From contig CAZPAH010000018.1 of the NCBI GenBank assembly GCA_964584495.1, positions 1 through 32,644 on the forward strand: a stretch of DNA of 32,644 nucleotides, written 5' to 3'. The number at the start of each line of letters is the position of its first letter. The first letter of the stretch is position 1. Shown piece by piece: positions 1 through 7,760 of this stretch. The notes under the pieces were generated by a model. That model saw only the letters and a program-made list of their open reading frames with translations. It had not been told where the DNA came from and made no database searches. A program made the position numbers and the translations under genes. The DNA is from CAZPAH01 sp964584495 (lineage in GTDB: Bacteria; Krumholzibacteriota; Krumholzibacteriia; Krumholzibacteriales; Krumholzibacteriaceae).

Positions 1-785
1 CGAAGATAAGGATACGGATTCGCTACGAACCCATGAAAGGTCGCTCTATCCTCTATACCGGCCCCCCTCGCCTGAGCCGCAAGCTCTCCGGCCAGCTCGC
101 CGTCTCCGAGCAGATGAAGATGGACGGATTTATCTTTCACCCTCTCCATCGCCCGCAGCAGCATATCAAATCCCTTCTGCCGATGCAATCTCCCCATCGC
201 CACAACGTTGATCCTGTCCTTGTCGAAACGGGCCGGACGCCCCTGCGAGGCCTTCTCGAGGATCGCACCGACATCGGCCGGGTTATTGATCGTGACGATT
301 TTGCCGAGCGGCACGCCGTAGTGCCGGTTGACGTCGCTCCTCATATCGGCCGACTGGCAGACTATCCTGTCGAGACGGCGGTAAGAGAGTTTGTACAGCC
401 ATTTCGCGTTCCAGAAGCTCCGCGCCACCGCGCCGCGAAGCGATGGTATTCCGCTTTCCCGGCCGATATATACGGGCCCGGCCTTTCTGACCATTATCTT
501 CGAAAAGCCCAGCATCATGTTCATGTAGCAGATCGTGCCGATGACAACGTCCGGATCCACCTCGTCGATCAACCTCGGAAGGCGGAAAAAGGATCCTGCA
601 AGGTCGGTCCGGAGCTCATGGACCTTTATATCACCGGCCAGATCGCCAAGAAACCTCCCCTCCTTCCTCAGGAGGGCCAGTTCGACCGAAAATCTTTTCC
701 GGTCGATCCCGTTCATCAGATAGACGAATACCCTTTCGGCTCCCCCGCCGACCAGAGATGGAATGCAGAAAAGTATCTTCCTCAT
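1..785 (-). CDS. Glycosyltransferase family 4 protein (C-terminus beyond window edge)
   Basis: Reading the minus strand from an ATG at 785 gives an open frame that runs off position 1, so about 261 residues are visible and the C-terminus is missing. The N-terminus (MRKILFCIPSLVGGGAERV) is the glycine-rich entry of the GT4 fold, and VVAMGRLHRQKGFDMLLRA near residue 210 is the typical start of the second Rossmann domain of the GT4 family. HLLGDGELAGELAAQA follows. The donor-binding ExxxxxxxE segment lies outside the window. The family moves a sugar from a nucleotide-sugar to lipid-linked or cell-surface glycans at the cytoplasmic face of the membrane; the closest feel is to PglJ/PglA-like enzymes, but donor and acceptor cannot be told. 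The plus-strand frame over the same bases is a shadow. Confidence 0.85.
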   Translation of the reverse strand, partial: MRKILFCIPSLVGGGAERVFVYLMNGIDRKRFSVELALLRKEGRFLGDLAGDIKVHELRTDLAGSFFRLPRLIDEVDPDVVIGTICYMNMMLGFSKIMVRKAGPVYIGRESGIPSLRGAVARSFWNAKWLYKLSYRRLDRIVCQSADMRSDVNRHYGVPLGKIVTINNPADVGAILEKASQGRPARFDKDRINVVAMGRLHRQKGFDMLLRAMERVKDKSVHLHLLGDGELAGELAAQARGAGIEDRATFHGFVANPYPYL

Positions 786-839
786 GTATTTGCTTACTAC
801 GGCACCACGCAGGTGAGAGAATAGATGTAATATCTGCTT

Positions 840-867
840 AAAAAATTATCTCCGCCCCTCGCGGGGC
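840..867 (-). terminator. Possible intrinsic terminator after the SGNH-MFS pair
   Basis: On the minus strand a five-pair GC stem (GCCCC/GGGGC, plus positions 854-867) closed by a GCGA tetraloop lies about 36 bases after the MFS stop. A run of six T (plus A 840-845) follows eight bases later. The stem is short and the T run is somewhat distant, so this is a moderate call. Confidence 0.45.
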
Positions 868-902
868 ATGGATTTCCAGTATATGACCGCCTATTTGACC
901 TG

Positions 903-2093
903 TCAATACCCGGGCCGCCTATCGCCGGGCCGCCCCGCATGTGCCACCGGTTTCAGGAAAATCGCGAATGGGATGGAGCCTAAGGCGACAATGGCGGAAA
1001 TTTTAAATGTCAGATCGAGGCCGATCCTGTCCGCGACGAATCCGACGACGAGAACCATCAGCGAACTTAGAGTGAAGTTCAAGGTCATGTAGATGCCGTT
1101 GATGAAGGACATCCTCCTCGAATCGATATCATTAACGAGGGCCAGCAGGACCGGTCCGCTTGCGAAGAGAAAGAAACCGGCGGCGATCAGGACGGGAATC
1201 GCGAACTTGCGATCCAGAACCAGAAACAGCCACATCAGGAAAGGATTCACGGCCGAGATTGCGAGAAGCGTATTCTTTCTCCCGAGCCTGTCCGAGACGA
1301 TACCCGCGAGGAAGGTCCCCCCCGCCCCCGATAGCTGGAGCACCGATAGGGAGATCCCCGCAAGCCAGAGAGAGGAACCTTTCGAGGTCAGATAGGTGGG
1401 CAGGTATATAGTCAGGGCTGATTTCATGGCGGCCCGGAAGAAGAAGATTCCTGTTATCGATATAAAGAAGGGGAGCAGGTTGACTAGGGTCTCCCCTGCT
1501 CCAGTCTCATGCTTTTGCGCCGGCTTCCTCTCGATCGAAGTATTTCTCAGCATGAAAAAGAGGAAGATCGAGGCAACGACACCGAAAGGGATCAGACGGT
1601 ATGTCCCCTCGCTCCCCCAGAGCGAGACGGCGCCGAGAATTACCAGCGGTCCCAGCGTGCGCGCCAGCTCTCCGCCGAGCATGTAGAAACTCATCCCCAT
1701 GCCGATCCTGCCTCCCGACACGCTCTTCATCATTACCGGAGCAGTCACGTGGAAAAGAGCGGAGCTGACTCCCGACATGACCAGCAGGATAACGAGAAAG
1801 CCGTATCCAGGGGCGGCTCCCAGAAGACTCATCAGCGTGGCGGTGATCCCCGGCATGAGAATGATAATATATCGTATACAGATCCTGTCGGCCATGATGC
1901 CCAGGAACGGATTTGCGAGGGACGGAAGCCTCCTGAACATATCGAGCGATCCCGCCATGAATACGCTGAGACCGAATCTGTCTATGAATAAGGGAAGGAG
2001 GGGGGCGAGAAAGGCGGTCGGTGTATCATGCACGAGGTGAGCGAACCCGATCGCCGCGACCTTCCCCGTTTCACCTTTATCCCTTCTTTCCAT
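903..2093 (-). CDS. MFS transporter, Fsr-like
   Basis: A major facilitator superfamily transporter of about 396 residues with roughly 12 hydrophobic segments, expected in the inner membrane. The N-terminal AHLVHDTPTAFLAPLLPLF segment resembles the first helix of the fosmidomycin-resistance (Fsr) type subgroup. A typical inter-helix loop, GIVSDRLGRKN, is present in the second half. The frame stays open to a TTG at 2159, but that start would overlap the upstream SGNH gene by 29 bases. The ATG at 2093 (MERRDKGE) with AAGAGGG in front of it avoids the overlap, although the spacing is tight. It lies 37 bases after the SGNH hydrolase stop and is probably co-transcribed with it. Substrate unknown; export of a small molecule is the family default. 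Confidence 0.8.
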   Translation of the reverse strand: MERRDKGETGKVAAIGFAHLVHDTPTAFLAPLLPLFIDRFGLSVFMAGSLDMFRRLPSLANPFLGIMADRICIRYIIILMPGITATLMSLLGAAPGYGFLVILLVMSGVSSALFHVTAPVMMKSVSGGRIGMGMSFYMLGGELARTLGPLVILGAVSLWGSEGTYRLIPFGVVASIFLFFMLRNTSIERKPAQKHETGAGETLVNLLPFFISITGIFFFRAAMKSALTIYLPTYLTSKGSSLWLAGISLSVLQLSGAGGTFLAGIVSDRLGRKNTLLAISAVNPFLMWLFLVLDRKFAIPVLIAAGFFLFASGPVLLALVNDIDSRRMSFINGIYMTLNFTLSSLMVLVVGFVADRIGLDLTFKISAIVALGSIPFAIFLKPVAHAGRPGDRRPGY

Positions 2094-2130
2094 CCCTCTT
2101 GCGATACCGGCACCTACCCTCAAACGATGT

Positions 2131-3225
2131 CTACAGCTTATCAGAAAAATACCTTTCAAGAACGCCCGCGGCTATTCTGTGTCCCTCCTCGTTCCAGTGA
2201 GCTCCGTCTGCGGCTCTAACGGTGATCCCGTGCCGCTCGGCGTCCGATATCGCCTCGGCGACTCCACCGATGAAGGTAATATCGTTTTTCTTAAGGATTC
2301 TCTTCAGCTCTTCCAAAGAGGGTTGATCACCATCGGCGCAGAAGACATACAGATCGGTTCCGGCCGGTATCCTCGATTTAATCATCCTCAAGAGCTTCTC
2401 AGTTATTTCTACCGATTCCCTGAAAGAGGGAACCGACATCCCTTTCTCCCTTATCCCGTCCTCGACGGAGCCCTCCCTGGCCTGGAGTATATCGAGCCTG
2501 CTCATCACGAAATAGATGAAGCGTGAATGCTTATTGACGATGTCCCGTAGATGGGAGTGCTTCTTGGGAATAGCGTAGCGGATATGGCCGTCTTTCGACA
2601 GGTAAGGGCGCCTCAGGCCGTTGTTGTTTCTCTTGCTCTCCAGTTCCAGCTCATAATAGTTATTGATGAAATCATTCGTGTGCATCTGGAGGATGACGAT
2701 ATCCGGCCGAACGGCATCGATATACTCGTCCAATATCATGTATTCCTGAAGGCTGCCGTATCCGCCCACTCCCAGTGCGAATACCTCCAGCGGGAACCGT
2801 TCCTTTAGGATACCGAAATAGGCCTTTTCACACGATACTTCCAAGGCGTGGGTGAAGGAATCGCCGATAAACATGACTTTGATTCTATTCTCCACATCGG
2901 GGTTCCCGTACAAGCGGAACCCGTTCTGATCATTTCTTACCTGAGAAAAATACCTCTTTCCTCCCGCATCGAGCCTGAACCCCTCGTAATTGTAATCGGG
3001 ATTGGGGATCCACCCGAGGTCCTCATCGAGCCTTATCGGGCTCAGGCCGGGATGCACTTGATGATACTTGAAGCTTTGATATACCCTGATCCCTATCTCA
3101 CCCGATATCAGCAAAAGTATAATCGCCAAGGCTGAGACGCTTGCCGCGAATAATGTTCTTTTTAAGCGGTTCCCGCTCGATCGAGAAGCCGCCGGTCCAC
3201 CTGTGGGCTCCGACTGAGTGTCCAT
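2131..3225 (-). CDS. Membrane-anchored SGNH/GDSL hydrolase family protein
   Basis: A 364-residue protein with a short cytoplasmic tail, one N-terminal membrane segment (about residues 23-42) and an extracytoplasmic SGNH hydrolase domain. The family blocks are visible: GDSFTHA with the nucleophile Ser123, GVGGYGSLQEY with Gly154, HTNDF with Asn184, and DGAHWNEEGH near the end supplying Asp340 and His343. SGNH enzymes cleave or transfer esters such as O-acetyl groups on glycans; membrane-tethered forms often sit in surface-polysaccharide loci, which fits the glycosyltransferase further downstream. It is first of a two-gene run with the MFS transporter. The Shine-Dalgarno sequence is poor (G-rich, at 3231-3237). 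The natural substrate cannot be inferred. Confidence 0.8.
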   Translation of the reverse strand: MDTQSEPTGGPAASRSSGNRLKRTLFAASVSALAIILLLISGEIGIRVYQSFKYHQVHPGLSPIRLDEDLGWIPNPDYNYEGFRLDAGGKRYFSQVRNDQNGFRLYGNPDVENRIKVMFIGDSFTHALEVSCEKAYFGILKERFPLEVFALGVGGYGSLQEYMILDEYIDAVRPDIVILQMHTNDFINNYYELELESKRNNNGLRRPYLSKDGHIRYAIPKKHSHLRDIVNKHSRFIYFVMSRLDILQAREGSVEDGIREKGMSVPSFRESVEITEKLLRMIKSRIPAGTDLYVFCADGDQPSLEELKRILKKNDITFIGGVAEAISDAERHGITVRAADGAHWNEEGHRIAAGVLERYFSDKL

Positions 3226-3351
3226 CTGAAAACCCCCGGTAATTTCTTAAGTTGCGAGGACGGATCCAATTGTACTCCTTTTCCCATCGTCCCACAAGTA
3301 CCCTAACTTGCCATTTACTGATGATTGGGTTGAAAACAAATAAAAAATGTA

Positions 3352-3381
3352 TTGTTATTTCAGCGCATCTTTACTTAAAAT
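3352..3381 (+). promoter_or_regulatory. Candidate sigma-70-type promoter for the DUF378 gene
   Basis: TTGTTA (3352-3357) and TAAAAT (3376-3381) are separated by 18 bases in an AT-rich gap, about 35 bases before the ATG at 3416. Matches are 4/6 and 5/6 to the standard boxes. The gap also separates divergent genes. Confidence 0.35.
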
Positions 3382-3415
3382 CGGCTCATCCTTTTAAACC
3401 TTGGAGGTGAGTTGA

Positions 3416-3622
3416 ATGAACAAACTCTCCGTTCTGGACTGGATCGCCTTGATCCTGATTATCGTGGGCGGCATTAATTGGGGCCTAGTCGGAGCTTTCG
3501 GATTTAACCTCGTCGCCGCGATCTTCGGAGAAATGTCGATCATCGCGAAAATCATCTATGTGCTGGTAGGGCTTTCGGGTATCTATACAATCTTCATACT
3601 CGGCAAGCTGGGCAAAAAGTAG
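3416..3622 (+). CDS. DUF378 family small membrane protein
   Basis: A 68-residue protein with two hydrophobic segments. It matches the DUF378 pattern closely: LDWIALILIIVGGINWGL near the start, then a Gly-rich turn, and a second helix ending in a basic tail (GKLGKK). Length is normal for the family. The start is well supported by GGAGGTGA at 3403-3410, six bases before the ATG. It stands alone on the plus strand between minus-strand genes. The function of DUF378 (YuzA-like) proteins is not established. The stop codon is TAG. Confidence 0.85.
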   Translation: MNKLSVLDWIALILIIVGGINWGLVGAFGFNLVAAIFGEMSIIAKIIYVLVGLSGIYTIFILGKLGKK

Positions 3623-3631
3623 ATATACTGC

Positions 3632-3655
3632 TACGGGGGATGCAGAACCCCCGTA
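3632..3655. terminator. Hairpin between convergent genes, possible bidirectional terminator
   Basis: A perfect eight-pair stem, TACGGGGG (3632-3639) with CCCCCGTA (3648-3655), and an eight-base loop. It lies ten bases after the DUF378 stop and 43 bases after the convergent YeeE stop. No T run follows on either strand, so it may act only as a transcript-end stabiliser. Confidence 0.4.
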
Positions 3656-3697
3656 CTAGAAACTCGGGCTCTCGTGTAACGACAAGGTGGAACCCTA

Positions 3698-4255
3698 TCA
3701 ACTCTTGGCGCTTTTCTTCCTTCGAAGTGCCGCATAGTAGCAGATCAGCGCCGCCGATACGAGCACCCCGGTGACAACCCATTGCGGGAGGGACAGCATT
3801 CCGGGTATAAGAGCGCTTTTTATATCGTAGTTCCCCGCCAGCAGCGGATCGATTCCATAGACCACGAGAGCCATCCCCGGTATAAAGGAAAGCAGAACTA
3901 TCAAGAAAGTCATGTTCCCCTCGCCGAGTTGTCTCAGGGTGCCGAGAATACAGCCGCCGTTAATGAATATCCCGGCACCGAACAGGATCCCCGATACGAC
4001 GTTGAAGAAGCCGTACCCCCTGATCTGTCCTATAGGCTTCAGCCCCAGCTGCGGATTGAGATAGCCCGATATCAGGAATCCGGCCGCCGTTATCGCGAAG
4101 ATCACGACGAACATCCTCGCGATCCTCTTTCCCCTTCCAACGAATATCTCGCCCAGCCCGTGGGCGAAGCAGAGGCCTGCACGCTGAACGAAGAATCCGA
4201 ATCCTATGCCGAACACCAACCCTGCGGCAGGCAGCAACCTGGAATCCATTTTCAA
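3698..4255 (-). CDS. YeeE/YedE family sulfur transporter, second subunit
   Basis: A 185-residue, multi-helix membrane protein of the YeeE/YedE (DUF395) family, whose characterised members import thiosulfate (TsuA). The signature helices are FGFFVQRAGLCFAHGL with Cys29 and GAGIFINGGCILGTLRQLGEGN-type sequence with Cys102; family cysteines of this kind relay the sulfur species through the membrane. The protein is half the length of a full TsuA, and the partner half is the gene just upstream, whose TGA overlaps this ATG by four bases (4252-4255), implying translational coupling. With the TusA-like gene this forms a three-gene sulfur uptake/relay module. Substrate (thiosulfate, sulfide or selenium species) is inferred from the family only. 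Confidence 0.82.
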   Translation of the reverse strand: MKMDSRLLPAAGLVFGIGFGFFVQRAGLCFAHGLGEIFVGRGKRIARMFVVIFAITAAGFLISGYLNPQLGLKPIGQIRGYGFFNVVSGILFGAGIFINGGCILGTLRQLGEGNMTFLIVLLSFIPGMALVVYGIDPLLAGNYDIKSALIPGMLSLPQWVVTGVLVSAALICYYAALRRKKSAKS

Positions 4256-4680
4256 TCCTTCCCCATTGTAATTTTATAAGCGATAAACGATCCGATGAAG
4301 ATCCCGGCCGCGGAAAGGACCGACGACACGGACAGCATCGGCATGCCGGTGACGAAGGCCGTGGTGCAGGTCCCGGGGCACACGGTCACACCCATACCGA
4401 CAAGAAACCCGCCGAAAACCACCCGGGGCAGCATTCCAGCCTTGGGAAAGCGCAACCTGAACTCTCCGCCGGTTCTGGCCCCGACGAAAGATCCGATGAT
4501 AACGCCGAGATTCACGACGAGCGCGAAGAGAAACTTGTTCCCGGGGCCGAACTGTCCGACCAACGGCAAAAAGCTGCTGCCCCCTATCCAGAATTTCTTT
4601 ATCGACAAGTACATGATGACATTGAGAACGGCGAACATAGCCGCCATGGATAGGGGCTTTCTAAAAATATTGCGCGACAT
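4252..4680 (-). CDS. YeeE/YedE family sulfur transporter, first subunit
   Basis: A 142-residue membrane protein with about four hydrophobic helices. The motif GMGVTVCPGTCTTAFVTGMP (Cys101 and Cys105) is the characteristic YeeE/YedE cysteine helix. Shine-Dalgarno GGAGAG lies four bases before the ATG at 4680. It lies 21 bases after the TusA-like gene and overlaps the next YeeE-type gene by four bases. The two small proteins probably associate to make the pseudo-symmetric channel that single-chain YeeE proteins form. The paired small-gene layout is known for part of this family. Confidence 0.82.
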   Translation of the reverse strand: MSRNIFRKPLSMAAMFAVLNVIMYLSIKKFWIGGSSFLPLVGQFGPGNKFLFALVVNLGVIIGSFVGARTGGEFRLRFPKAGMLPRVVFGGFLVGMGVTVCPGTCTTAFVTGMPMLSVSSVLSAAGIFIGSFIAYKITMGKD

Positions 4681-4701
4681 CTCGCTCTCCTCGGTCCGGT
4701 C

Positions 4702-4926
4702 TCAGCTTTTCTTGATCGTGATCATCCAATTTTCGCCGTGCTCAATTACTTCGCAGGTAATGTTTTCGAAATCCTCGAGCTCTTCCGGGACCGATTTCGT
4801 AGCGAGAGGGTCATCGACGATGAAGTTTCTCGTCTCACCCTGTACCATATTGCCGACATGACATATTATCGTCACGACGGGGTATGGGCAAAATTTACCT
4901 ATCAGGTTCTCCGGTTCTTTTGCCAT
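4702..4926 (-). CDS. TusA-like sulfurtransferase / sulfur carrier protein
   Basis: A 74-residue protein of the TusA/SirA fold. The CPYP motif (Cys13-Pro-Tyr-Pro) is the persulfide-carrying site of the family, and length is normal. It lacks the usual LD(A/C)xGLxCPxP lead-in, having ENLIGKFCPYPVV, so it is a divergent TusA of the kind found beside YeeE transporters (TsuB-like). The start has GGGAGAA seven bases upstream. It is the first gene of a tight run with two YeeE/YedE genes, so it most likely accepts sulfur delivered by the transporter. A gap of 142 bases separates it from korB, so it may have its own promoter. Confidence 0.8.
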   Translation of the reverse strand: MAKEPENLIGKFCPYPVVTIICHVGNMVQGETRNFIVDDPLATKSVPEELEDFENITCEVIEHGENWMITIKKS

Positions 4927-5068
4927 GAGCTTCTCCCTGGAAAACCGTCCGGCCGATCCTGCGGTCCGGCGGCTCTCTGTCCCCTGCTCAATTATTTATC
5001 GGAATGTAAAAGAGGAAATTTAGCGAAAAAGCGACGGCACCGGCTACGGGACCGCCGATAGTATCCAT

Positions 5069-5929
5069 TCAGCCGCGCATCGCTTCCATAAGAGCCCGGA
5101 GCGCCTCCCCATTGACGGTGTGCTCGTAGAGCGGGGCCATCGAACCTTTCGGCCGCACTTTCTGCTCGAAACTCACCTCTATCTCATGTTCGTAGAACAC
5201 TCCAAGAAGAAGTTTTGAGTCTTCTATGGCCCGGGCAAAGGCTCGTTCCCTATTGTCGGAAACGTATCCGTCCTCGAGGTAGAGGGTGTTGTCCTCGAAC
5301 CACTGGTAGGTGTTGACCTTGTTGAAGCTTATGCATGGCTGGAAAATATCGACAAGGGCGTACCCCTTGTGCGTAATGGCCCTTTTGACCATCTCCTTCG
5401 CCCGATCGGTATGCCGGCAGTAGGCCCTCGCAACGAATGTGGCGCCCAGAGAGATCGCAACGGCAATCGGATTGAAAGGCTCCTGCACAACCCCCTTCAC
5501 CTGAACGGGCGTCCTGAATCCCGCCTGGCTCGTCGGCGATGCCTGTCCCTTGGTAAGACCGTATACCATATTGTTATGCACAATATGCGCGATGTCGGTC
5601 CCCCGCCGGATGGCATGGAGGAAATGGTTGCCCCCTTCACCGTACATGCAGCCGTCACCGCTCTCCGCTATCACGGTAAGCCCCGGATTGGCAATCTTTA
5701 TGGCCGTCGCGGCGGGAAGGGCCCTCCCGTGAAGCCCGTTGAAATAATTGCATGCAATATACTGGGGGATCTTGGCGGCCTGGCCTATCCCCGAGACCAT
5801 CACGAGATTCCGGGGGTCTATCCCCAGTTCGGCCAGCGCCTGCTTGAGAATTTTTCTTATGCCGAAATTTCCGCAACCCGGGCACCATGCGGTCTCATCG
5901 TTCTCAAGATCGTAATCTTCCGGTTTCAT
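5069..5929 (-). CDS. korB: 2-oxoacid:ferredoxin oxidoreductase, beta subunit (TPP-binding)
   Basis: A 286-residue beta subunit of the 2-oxoacid:ferredoxin oxidoreductase family. It binds thiamine diphosphate and performs the oxidative decarboxylation of a 2-oxoacid (2-oxoglutarate, pyruvate or branched-chain) to acyl-CoA with reduction of ferredoxin in the cytoplasm. The TPP motif GDGCMYGEGGNHFLHAIRR ends with HNNMVYGLTKGQASPTS. The CPGCG motif gives Cys16 and Cys19, and a later FQPCISFNKVN supplies another Fe-S ligand candidate. Where many homologues have SGIGC, this protein has SGIGQ, with a Cys ten residues later (IACNYF). AGGAG lies seven bases before the start. korA ends 24 bases upstream, so the two are one unit. 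The gene symbol is by family; substrate is unproven. Confidence 0.87.
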   Translation of the reverse strand: MKPEDYDLENDETAWCPGCGNFGIRKILKQALAELGIDPRNLVMVSGIGQAAKIPQYIACNYFNGLHGRALPAATAIKIANPGLTVIAESGDGCMYGEGGNHFLHAIRRGTDIAHIVHNNMVYGLTKGQASPTSQAGFRTPVQVKGVVQEPFNPIAVAISLGATFVARAYCRHTDRAKEMVKRAITHKGYALVDIFQPCISFNKVNTYQWFEDNTLYLEDGYVSDNRERAFARAIEDSKLLLGVFYEHEIEVSFEQKVRPKGSMAPLYEHTVNGEALRALMEAMRG

Positions 5930-5953
5930 GGCGATCTCCTGGCCGATAAAATA

Positions 5954-7672
5954 TCAATCCTTTTTCCGTACTATCCTATCAAAACGCCCCGCCAGCTCCT
6001 CAACGCTGAACGGATGCCCGTCATATTTTAGAATGCTTTCGTGGGGATGAATACCGGTCTCGAGCCTCAGCAGGGATCCGAGCTGCGAGGTGGCATTATT
6101 CTCGACGGCAACGATCTTCTCCGCCTTCTCGAGAAATTCCTTCGTCCGGGGATGCATCGGATAGACCTGCTTGAAATGAAGGAAAGACGTGCGTGCCGGC
6201 TTAGCAACGCCCAGCGCCTCTTTAATGATCTGGCATGTCGACCCCCACCCCACGATGAGGGTCGAGTATTCGGCGTCCCCGATCAATTCGGGCTCCAGCG
6301 CCGCTTCCCTTATCTTCTTAAGCTTGTTCAACCTCTTATCGACCATTCTCACACGGGTCTCCCTCTCCTCCGTGATACGGCCTCTCTCATCGTGCTCGTC
6401 GGAGTCGACACAGACCAGCCCCTTGCCGTATCCGGGTATCCCGCGGGGCGAGATCCCATCCTCGCTAATCTCATATCGCCTGTAATTCTCGCCGGTCTCT
6501 ATAACGGCCCTTTCCACTCCTACACGGTCCGGATCGAGGCCCGAGATGTTTCGGTTGGAATCCATCAGGTACTGATCGGTAAGCATAATGACCGGGACCT
6601 GGTACCTGTCGGCCAGGTTGAAGGCCTCCTGCCCGAGGTAGAAGGCGTCCTCGATGCCGCCGGGAGCAAGTATGATTCTCGGGAAATCGCCATGCCCGGC
6701 TCTCAGGGCGAACAGCAGATCGCCCTGCTCGGTTCTCGTCGGCAGTCCGGTGGCCGGTCCCGGCCTCTGTGCAAGATGTATGACGACCGGCGTCTCGATC
6801 ATCCCCGCGAGGCTGAGCCCTTCCACCATAAGCGCGAATCCGCCCCCCGACGTGGTGACCATGGCCCGAGCTCCGGCATACCAGGCTCCAAGGGCCATGT
6901 TGATCGCGCTTATCTCGTCCTCGGCCTGCTCCGCCACCAGGCCGAATTCCTCGGCGTGCTGCGCGAGGAACACTAGGACCGATGTGGACGGCGACATCGG
7001 ATACGAGGAGATAAAATTACATCCTCCCGCTATCGCGCCGAGGGCGATTGCATCTCCGCCGCCGAGAACGATATCTTTCTTGGCCTTCTCGTCCTGCTCG
7101 AGGCTGAACGATATGCCCGCCTCCTTCATAAGGGCTGCTCCCGTGGAGAATCCCCTGCGTGCGGCCTCGATATTGCTTTGGACCAGATCTTTTCCCTTCT
7201 TGCCGAAAGTCCGATCGATCTGTGAATCCAACGCCGGCTGATCCGCTCCGACCATTCCAGCGACCACACCGGCGGCGACGCTGTTGGCGTAAAGCTTATT
7301 CCCCGCTTCCTCCGCTATCACGGAAATCGGAGCTTCCAGTATCCTGTGCTTTTCGCGGTACTTTTCCTCTATATTAGCGAGCTCCCCGACGATGACGGTC
7401 CCTTCGCCGAGACGGTCCTCAAGCCGTCGAATTGCATCGGGATTGAGCGGCAGGAGTATATCGATACGATCTACGAACGCTTCCACCGGCGAAGATGATA
7501 TCCTTATCTCGACCGTATTGTTGCCCCCCCGCACGCGCGACATGACCTCCTTGGTCGTGAAGACATGGTACCCGGAGAGATTGAACGCCCTGACCAGCAC
7601 CTTCTCGACCGTGTTGAGGCCCTGACCCGCCTCGCCCGAAAGCACAAGAGAAATATCCTTGATATTTGCCAT
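5954..7672 (-). CDS. korA: 2-oxoacid:ferredoxin oxidoreductase, fused gamma-alpha subunit
   Basis: A 572-residue subunit in which the gamma (CoA-binding-side) domain, residues about 1-190 (GEAGQGLNTVEK, SRVRGGNNTVEIR), is fused ahead of the alpha domain (about 195-572; ISSYPMSPSTSVLVFLAQ, AEDEISAINMALGAWYAGARAMVTTSGGGFALM). This order and length are typical for KorA of the two-subunit type. With KorB it forms the ferredoxin-reducing 2-oxoacid oxidoreductase. No separate ferredoxin (delta) gene lies nearby, so electrons must go to a ferredoxin encoded elsewhere. The Shine-Dalgarno GGAGG is five bases before the ATG. It lies 88 bases downstream of two radical SAM genes with a possible terminator hairpin between. 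Confidence 0.88.
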   Translation of the reverse strand: MANIKDISLVLSGEAGQGLNTVEKVLVRAFNLSGYHVFTTKEVMSRVRGGNNTVEIRISSSPVEAFVDRIDILLPLNPDAIRRLEDRLGEGTVIVGELANIEEKYREKHRILEAPISVIAEEAGNKLYANSVAAGVVAGMVGADQPALDSQIDRTFGKKGKDLVQSNIEAARRGFSTGAALMKEAGISFSLEQDEKAKKDIVLGGGDAIALGAIAGGCNFISSYPMSPSTSVLVFLAQHAEEFGLVAEQAEDEISAINMALGAWYAGARAMVTTSGGGFALMVEGLSLAGMIETPVVIHLAQRPGPATGLPTRTEQGDLLFALRAGHGDFPRIILAPGGIEDAFYLGQEAFNLADRYQVPVIMLTDQYLMDSNRNISGLDPDRVGVERAVIETGENYRRYEISEDGISPRGIPGYGKGLVCVDSDEHDERGRITEERETRVRMVDKRLNKLKKIREAALEPELIGDAEYSTLIVGWGSTCQIIKEALGVAKPARTSFLHFKQVYPMHPRTKEFLEKAEKIVAVENNATSQLGSLLRLETGIHPHESILKYDGHPFSVEELAGRFDRIVRKKD

Positions 7673-7722
7673 ATAAACCTCCGGGTGCAGTTTACCTGAA
7701 CCTGGGGCAGATTGGAAAGGAG

Positions 7723-7750
7723 AAAAACAAGGGAGCGGTATAACCGGCTC
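7723..7750 (-). terminator. Possible terminator or attenuator between radical SAM gene and korA
   Basis: On the minus strand GAGCCGGT pairs with ACCGCTC around a three-base loop (plus 7733-7750, one bulged base), followed by CCTTG and five T (plus A 7723-7727). It starts 10 bases after the radical SAM stop. Only about 50 bases remain before korA, so partial termination or an attenuator is as likely as a full stop. Confidence 0.4.
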
Positions 7751-7760
7751 GAATGCCCTT

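Noticed and set aside
33..824. 263-codon plus-strand frame
   Set aside because: It covers the minus-strand GT4 gene, whose glycosyltransferase motifs are clear; the plus frame has no recognisable domain.
2094..2159. N-terminal extension of the MFS gene from TTG
   Set aside because: It would overlap the SGNH gene end and adds no membrane segment; the ATG at 2093 is simpler.
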